Source of the DNA: Oscillospiraceae bacterium
Lineage (GTDB): Bacteria > Bacillota > Clostridia > Oscillospirales > Ruminococcaceae
Direction of reading: 5' to 3'
Length of the DNA stretch: 64,000 bases
NCBI GenBank assembly: GCA_020024285.1
Contig: JAHHTZ010000001.1
Location: forward strand, 62,001 to 126,000
The position numbers and the translations under genes are program-made. Positions within the stretch are counted from its first letter, which is position 1. Each line of letters starts with the position of its first letter. Below, piece by piece: positions 59,770 to 64,000 of the stretch. Below the pieces are notes generated by a model. It was not told the origin of the DNA and did not search any database. It saw nothing but the letters and a program-made list of their open reading frames with translations.

Positions 59770-62748
59770 ATGGAAAACTTTGAATATTCGATTCTCTCTG
59801 ATCCCACCATCTTTGCAATCAATCGCTTACCTGCACACTCAGACCACAAATTCTACCGTTCTGTAGAAGAAGCAAATTCCGAAGAAATGAGCTGCCAAAT
59901 GTCCTTAAACGGCATGTGGAAATTTCATATGGCACGTTCTTTGGACCAGACAATTCCCGGATTTCAAAATCCGGACTATAACTGCACCCATTGGCAGGAT
60001 ATCACTGTCCCTGGACATATTCAGTTACAGGGATTTGACCAGCCGCGTTATCTGGATACCATGTATGCATGGGATGGGCATGAAAGCATCCAGCCCGGAC
60101 AGATCCCAACAAGATATAACCCCGTTGGCTCTTATGTGACCTATTTCGATAAACCCGATTGGGATACGGTACGCATCTCGTTTCAGGGAGTAGAAAATGC
60201 ATTTGCTCTCTGGCTCAACGGACATTTTGTCGGGTACAGTGAGGATTCCTTCACTCCCTCCGAATTTGAGCTGACCCCTTATATAAAGGAAGGAAAAAAC
60301 AAACTGGCTGTTCAGGTGTTTCGCTTCACCAGTGCAAGCTGGCTGGAGGATCAGGATTTCTGGAGATTCAGCGGCATTTTCCGCGATGTTTTCCTCTTTA
60401 CAACCCCCAAAATCCATATTGAGGACCTTTCTGTAAAAGCAACGCTTGATTCCGCTTTGGAAAAAGGCACCCTTTCCTGCAGCCTGCGCTGCTCTGCTTC
60501 CCCATCCAGGATTTTAGGTTCTCTTTCTTCCTCAGATGGCACAAAAATCGCTTCGTTCGAAAGTGATTCTGCCGATTTTACTGTAGAAGTGGGCAAGGTT
60601 TCCCTGTGGAGTGCAGAGGAACCCAATTTGTACACATTAGAATTGCAGCTTATCAGTGAGGATCGTGTTGTGGAGGTTGTTCGTGAAAAGGTAGGATTTC
60701 GTCAGATCGAGATTCGGGACAGCATCCTCTATTTTAACGGAAAGCGCCTTGAGCTTCGCGGGGTCAATCGCCAGGAGTTCAGCTGTTACAAAGGCAGAGC
60801 AATTTCCAAAGAAGAAATCCTCTGGGATATTCGCAACATGAAGCAGAATAACATCAATGCTGTGCGCACCTCACACTATCCAAACCAAACAGAATTCTAC
60901 CGCCTCTGTGACGAATACGGTCTTTATGTGATGGATGAGGCAAATCTTGAAACGCACGGAACATGGCAAAAGCCGGGGTTTGTCGGACACGATGAGAATA
61001 CGATTCCAAATGATAAACCACAGTGGCTAGATGTCATCATCGACCGCGCAAATTCTGTGATGCAGCGTGACAAAAACCATGCCTGTGTTTTCATGTGGAG
61101 CTGCGGCAACGAGTCTTACGGCGGTGAAAACCTTCGGAAAATGGCGAATTTCTATCGTCAGCATGACAACAGACCGGTTCATTATGAGGGTGTATTCAAC
61201 GATCGCCGCTGCAATGATATCAGCGATGTGGAAAGCCAAATGTACACTACCGCAGAAGGAGTAAAGGACTTCCTCTCAAAACACCGCGACAAACCGTTCC
61301 TTCTTTGCGAATATACCCACGCAATGGGAAATTCCAACGGCGGTATGCATAAATATATGGAATTGATGGATCAGGAACCATTGTTCCAAGGCGGATTTAT
61401 CTGGGATTATCTCGATCAATCCTTGATGCTGAAGGACTGCTATGGAAAAGATTATCTTGGATACGGAGGAGATTTTGGAGATCGCCCGACAAACTACAAT
61501 TTCTGTGTAAACGGCTTTGTAACCGGAGATCGCAAGGAATCCCCTAAAATGCAGGAAATCAAGTTTAACTATCAGCCATTCACGATCACCCCTTCCAAAG
61601 AGGGTATCTTGATCCGCAACCGCCATCTCTTTGTGGGTACGGAAAATCTGCTGCTTCAGGTGGAGCTGCTCAAGGATGGCAATGTGATTTATAAGACAGT
61701 TGAATCCGTTGATGTTCCATGCACTCAAACAAAAATGATCCCGATCACTCTCCCAACCCTTACAGAAGGCTTTGAATATGTGCTGAACGCTTCCCTTGTA
61801 TTGAAGGCATCAACCGATTGGGCAAACGCAGGACACGAGGTCGCTTTTGGACAGGCTGCCCTTACAGAATATCTTCCAAAGCCTCATTGCACAGAAAAAC
61901 CGATTGTTGAGCGGTGCGGATATACCATTGGTGTACATGGAGAGCATTTCCATGCTATTTTCGGATTAAGCAGATTTTCTCTTTGGTCCTATCGCTGGGG
62001 AAACAAGGAATTGCTGGAATACCCTGTAAATCCCACCTTCTGGCGTGCACCGACAGACAATGATTATGGAAATCGGATGCCGTTCCATGATGGTCAGTGG
62101 AAATTGGCAAGCCTTTATGCTCTGCCTGTTTTTGAATCATGTGAAGAAACAGAGCATTCTGTCCTCCTGCACTATCACTACGACCTCCCAACCTGCCCCA
62201 AATCCACCTGCTTTGTAACATACGAGGTCTTTGGTGATGGAGAAATTGAGGTAACAATGAAGATGCAGGCGCAGTCAGGTCTGCCGGAGCTCCCACGATT
62301 TGGATTTGAACTGAAAACCTTCCCGGAATACCATAACATCTGCTGGTATGGAAAGGGTCCGAAGGAAACCTACTGCGACCGTGAACAAGGTGCTCGTCTG
62401 GGTATTCATACTTCCACTGTGTCAGGCGAAGTATCACCGTATGTGATCCCGCAGGAATGCGGAAATCATACCGGGACGCGTTGGGTCAATATCATGGATT
62501 CCACAGGACATGGTCTGCAATTATCGGGAGCACCGTTTGAGTTTTCTGCCCTCCCCTACACCTCCCACGAATTGGAGAATGCACGTCACACCTACGATTT
62601 ACCGGATATCCATCGGACCGTCCTCACGGCGAGCCTCTTCCAGATGGGTGTCGGCGGTGATAATAGCTGGGGCGCACCGGTCCTTCCGGAGTATCGCTTC
62701 AACTTAGAACAAGAGCACAGCTTTACTTTTTCGTTCCGCGGTATTTAA
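59770..62748 (+). CDS. lacZ: Beta-galactosidase, glycoside hydrolase family 2 (LacZ type)
   Basis: 992 residues, close to the E. coli LacZ length. The five-domain layout is visible: N-terminal jelly roll (FHMARSLDQTIPGF), immunoglobulin-like domains, the TIM barrel with the acid/base Glu in WSCGNESYGG and the nucleophile Glu in LLCEYTHAMGNSNGG, and the C-terminal beta-gal small chain domain. No signal peptide, so it is cytoplasmic and needs a sugar transporter that is not here. The ATG at 59770 follows TTGGAGG. Confidence 0.93.
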   Translation: MENFEYSILSDPTIFAINRLPAHSDHKFYRSVEEANSEEMSCQMSLNGMWKFHMARSLDQTIPGFQNPDYNCTHWQDITVPGHIQLQGFDQPRYLDTMYAWDGHESIQPGQIPTRYNPVGSYVTYFDKPDWDTVRISFQGVENAFALWLNGHFVGYSEDSFTPSEFELTPYIKEGKNKLAVQVFRFTSASWLEDQDFWRFSGIFRDVFLFTTPKIHIEDLSVKATLDSALEKGTLSCSLRCSASPSRILGSLSSSDGTKIASFESDSADFTVEVGKVSLWSAEEPNLYTLELQLISEDRVVEVVREKVGFRQIEIRDSILYFNGKRLELRGVNRQEFSCYKGRAISKEEILWDIRNMKQNNINAVRTSHYPNQTEFYRLCDEYGLYVMDEANLETHGTWQKPGFVGHDENTIPNDKPQWLDVIIDRANSVMQRDKNHACVFMWSCGNESYGGENLRKMANFYRQHDNRPVHYEGVFNDRRCNDISDVESQMYTTAEGVKDFLSKHRDKPFLLCEYTHAMGNSNGGMHKYMELMDQEPLFQGGFIWDYLDQSLMLKDCYGKDYLGYGGDFGDRPTNYNFCVNGFVTGDRKESPKMQEIKFNYQPFTITPSKEGILIRNRHLFVGTENLLLQVELLKDGNVIYKTVESVDVPCTQTKMIPITLPTLTEGFEYVLNASLVLKASTDWANAGHEVAFGQAALTEYLPKPHCTEKPIVERCGYTIGVHGEHFHAIFGLSRFSLWSYRWGNKELLEYPVNPTFWRAPTDNDYGNRMPFHDGQWKLASLYALPVFESCEETEHSVLLHYHYDLPTCPKSTCFVTYEVFGDGEIEVTMKMQAQSGLPELPRFGFELKTFPEYHNICWYGKGPKETYCDREQGARLGIHTSTVSGEVSPYVIPQECGNHTGTRWVNIMDSTGHGLQLSGAPFEFSALPYTSHELENARHTYDLPDIHRTVLTASLFQMGVGGDNSWGAPVLPEYRFNLEQEHSFTFSFRGI

Positions 62749-62768
62749 CATGTCTGTAAAGACAGCAA

Positions 62769-62805
62769 AAGAGTCAAGGTATCAATACCTTGACTCTTTT
62801 TTAGG
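62769..62805. terminator. Bidirectional terminator between lacZ and the Sel1-repeat gene
   Basis: AAAAGAGTCAAGGTAT and ATACCTTGACTCTTTT form a 16-bp stem with a very short loop, T's after it on the plus strand. It overlaps the last codon of the convergent gene. Confidence 0.9.
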
Positions 62806-64000
62806 TTTTATGCTTTTGCATTTCGTTCAGAAGCGATTGAACCTTCTGCCTGATGTTTTCCTCCGATGTTTCAGAGAGGAGCTTTTGGCATAACTCTTCG
62901 CTTTTCTCTTGATCCTGCTTTAGACCGATTCCATAATATAAGCAGCGTGCAAGCTCGAAGATTGCTTTTTGATTGTCCTGCTCTGCTGCCATTTTATAAT
63001 ATGTAATGGCATCTTTTTGAGAATTTTGATCCAATTCCCCTCGCTGTTCCAAAATTTTTCCAAGAGCAAGCTGAGAATTTGAGTCTCCTTTTTCAGCTCC
63101 CTGATAGTAAAGCTCCAGCGCCTTTTCCTCGTCCTTCTCCGTCCCTTTTCCATCCTGATAGCAGGCTGCAAGAAGGTTGATGGCAGGCATAAAGTTTCGC
63201 TTGACAGCTTCTTTATAATAGGCTATTGCCTTTTGATAGTCCTGTTCTACACTCTGTCCGTTCTCATAGTGCCATCCAAGATTGCAAAATGCGCGTGGGA
63301 ATCCGGCTTCTGCGGCATCCATGTACAGCTGGATTCCGCGCTGTGGATCTTTTTCCAATCCGATCCCGTATATGTAGCTGTGTCCAAGGTTGCATACCGC
63401 ATCCCATTCCTGCTGCTGTGCCGCCCGTTGATACCAATAGATTGCTTGCTTGATATCCTTCTTGACACCGATCCCTTTTTCATAGCACAATCCTAAATTG
63501 CATTGGGAAGCAGAATAGTCAAGCTCTGCTGCTTTCTCATACCAAGAAATCGCCTGTTGGATGTTCTTTTCCATGCCTTTTCCGTTTTGGCAGCACCATG
63601 CAGTACAGTGCATCCCCCTTGGATGTCCTCCTTTGGCAGAAAGCAAATACCAATTTGCTGCCTCTTCCCACGACTGTACGACGCCTTCCCCGTGTTCGTA
63701 GCACCAGCCGAGATTGCATTGTGCGCCTGCGATGCCGCGCTTTGCAGATTCATGGTACCAATACGCTGCTCGTTTCATGCTTTTGGGAAGACCATATCCT
63801 ACCTCATAGCACCAGCCGAGATTGCACTGGCAGGCGGGTTCGTTTTTCTTTGCTCCACAAAAATACCAGTTTGCAGCTTTCTCTTCATCTGCTGCAACAC
63901 CGTCCCCCAGTTCATAACAGCGTCCAAGGTAATACATCGCTTCTGCTTCGCCATTGCCAGCAGCGATCTGAAACCAGCGCACGGCCTCTTCCTTGTCTTG
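62801..64000 (-). CDS. Sel1-repeat protein, N-terminus off the window
   Basis: The frame is open for 400 codons to the right edge, so the start is outside; the 18 bases before the first in-window start codon continue a repeat (DKEEAVRWFQIAAG). About ten Sel1-like (TPR-related) repeats of 36 residues are visible, with the pattern NLGxCYExGxGV...KAxxWYxxAA. Several copies carry two extra cysteines, as CNLGWCYE. Sel1 proteins act as protein-protein adaptors. No signal peptide can be judged. Confidence 0.85.
   Translation of the reverse strand, partial: QDKEEAVRWFQIAAGNGEAEAMYYLGRCYELGDGVAADEEKAANWYFCGAKKNEPACQCNLGWCYEVGYGLPKSMKRAAYWYHESAKRGIAGAQCNLGWCYEHGEGVVQSWEEAANWYLLSAKGGHPRGMHCTAWCCQNGKGMEKNIQQAISWYEKAAELDYSASQCNLGLCYEKGIGVKKDIKQAIYWYQRAAQQQEWDAVCNLGHSYIYGIGLEKDPQRGIQLYMDAAEAGFPRAFCNLGWHYENGQSVEQDYQKAIAYYKEAVKRNFMPAINLLAACYQDGKGTEKDEEKALELYYQGAEKGDSNSQLALGKILEQRGELDQNSQKDAITYYKMAAEQDNQKAIFELARCLYYGIGLKQDQEKSEELCQKLLSETSEENIRQKVQSLLNEMQKHKT

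Noticed and set aside
1..64000. CRISPR arrays, insertion sequences or prophage
   Set aside because: No regularly spaced repeats, transposase or phage structural genes were found; the only recombinase is of Xer type.

Overview
The window looks like core chromosome of a low-to-mid-GC, spore-forming member of the Firmicutes, class Clostridia, probably near Oscillospiraceae/Ruminococcaceae (inference). The signs are a sporulation gene (yunB), a Gram-positive ylm-type division cluster (yggS-sepF-ylmH-divIVA-ileS-lspA-rluD), YlbF, HelD, DUF1846, DUF4358 lipoproteins, a split transketolase, many strong GGAGG ribosome sites and many GTG/TTG starts. I see no phage, transposon, CRISPR array or rRNA. 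One tRNA gene is present (Thr, CGT).

Layout. 1-5400: end of a DUF1576 membrane protein (-), then an SbcD/SbcC-like (YhaO/YhaN-like) nuclease-ATPase pair and an ECF transporter S component. 5450-9110: an unlisted 56-residue gene (-), leuA behind a promoter followed at once by a terminator hairpin, a DUF1266-DUF2185 fusion and a lipoprotein. 9120-15280: a cobalamin lower-ligand and aminopropanol operon (cobT, cobU, cobS, short cobU-like gene, cobC, cbiB, cobD) and a zinc-ribbon protein. Its leader holds a near-consensus promoter, a small Cys-rich ORF and a terminator, but no B12 riboswitch that I can recognise. 15300-20800: asnS, then helD, an orphan eutH and a HAD phosphatase (all -). 21000-31720: DUF1846 behind a possibly structured leader, yunB, ligA, a DUF4358 lipoprotein, an AlgI/DHHW polysaccharide O-acetylation pair, a DivIVA-like coiled coil, dcd and a ROK glucokinase.

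31790-39450: miaB, ylbF, mutS, mutL, miaA, joining tRNA A37 modification with mismatch repair. 39450-47780: HlyD-like protein, PLP-binding protein, sepF, ylmH, divIVA, ileS, lspA, rluD. 47850-51420: split transketolase, free methionine sulfoxide reductase, a small gene, tRNA-Thr and a membrane zinc-ribbon protein. 51460-58770: mostly minus strand, with nth, a Xer-type recombinase preceded by a large palindrome, a DUF6873 protein, a MacB-like permease and adaptor without an ATPase, radA, and yedF. 58980-64000: a second DUF4358 lipoprotein, a GH2 beta-galactosidase, and a Sel1-repeat protein running off the right edge.

Genes that fit together: cobT/U/S/C with cbiB/cobD can finish cobinamide into cobalamin, but no corrin-ring genes are here, so salvage or a distant cbi locus is implied. 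LspA would mature the three lipoproteins seen here. YunB, HelD, RadA, LigA, MutSL and Nth are housekeeping or sporulation functions. The less explained material is mostly regulatory or small: the cob leader ORF, the leuA promoter-proximal terminator, the DUF1846 leader, palindromes at helD and upstream of the recombinase, the missing canonical start of miaB, and several small proteins.
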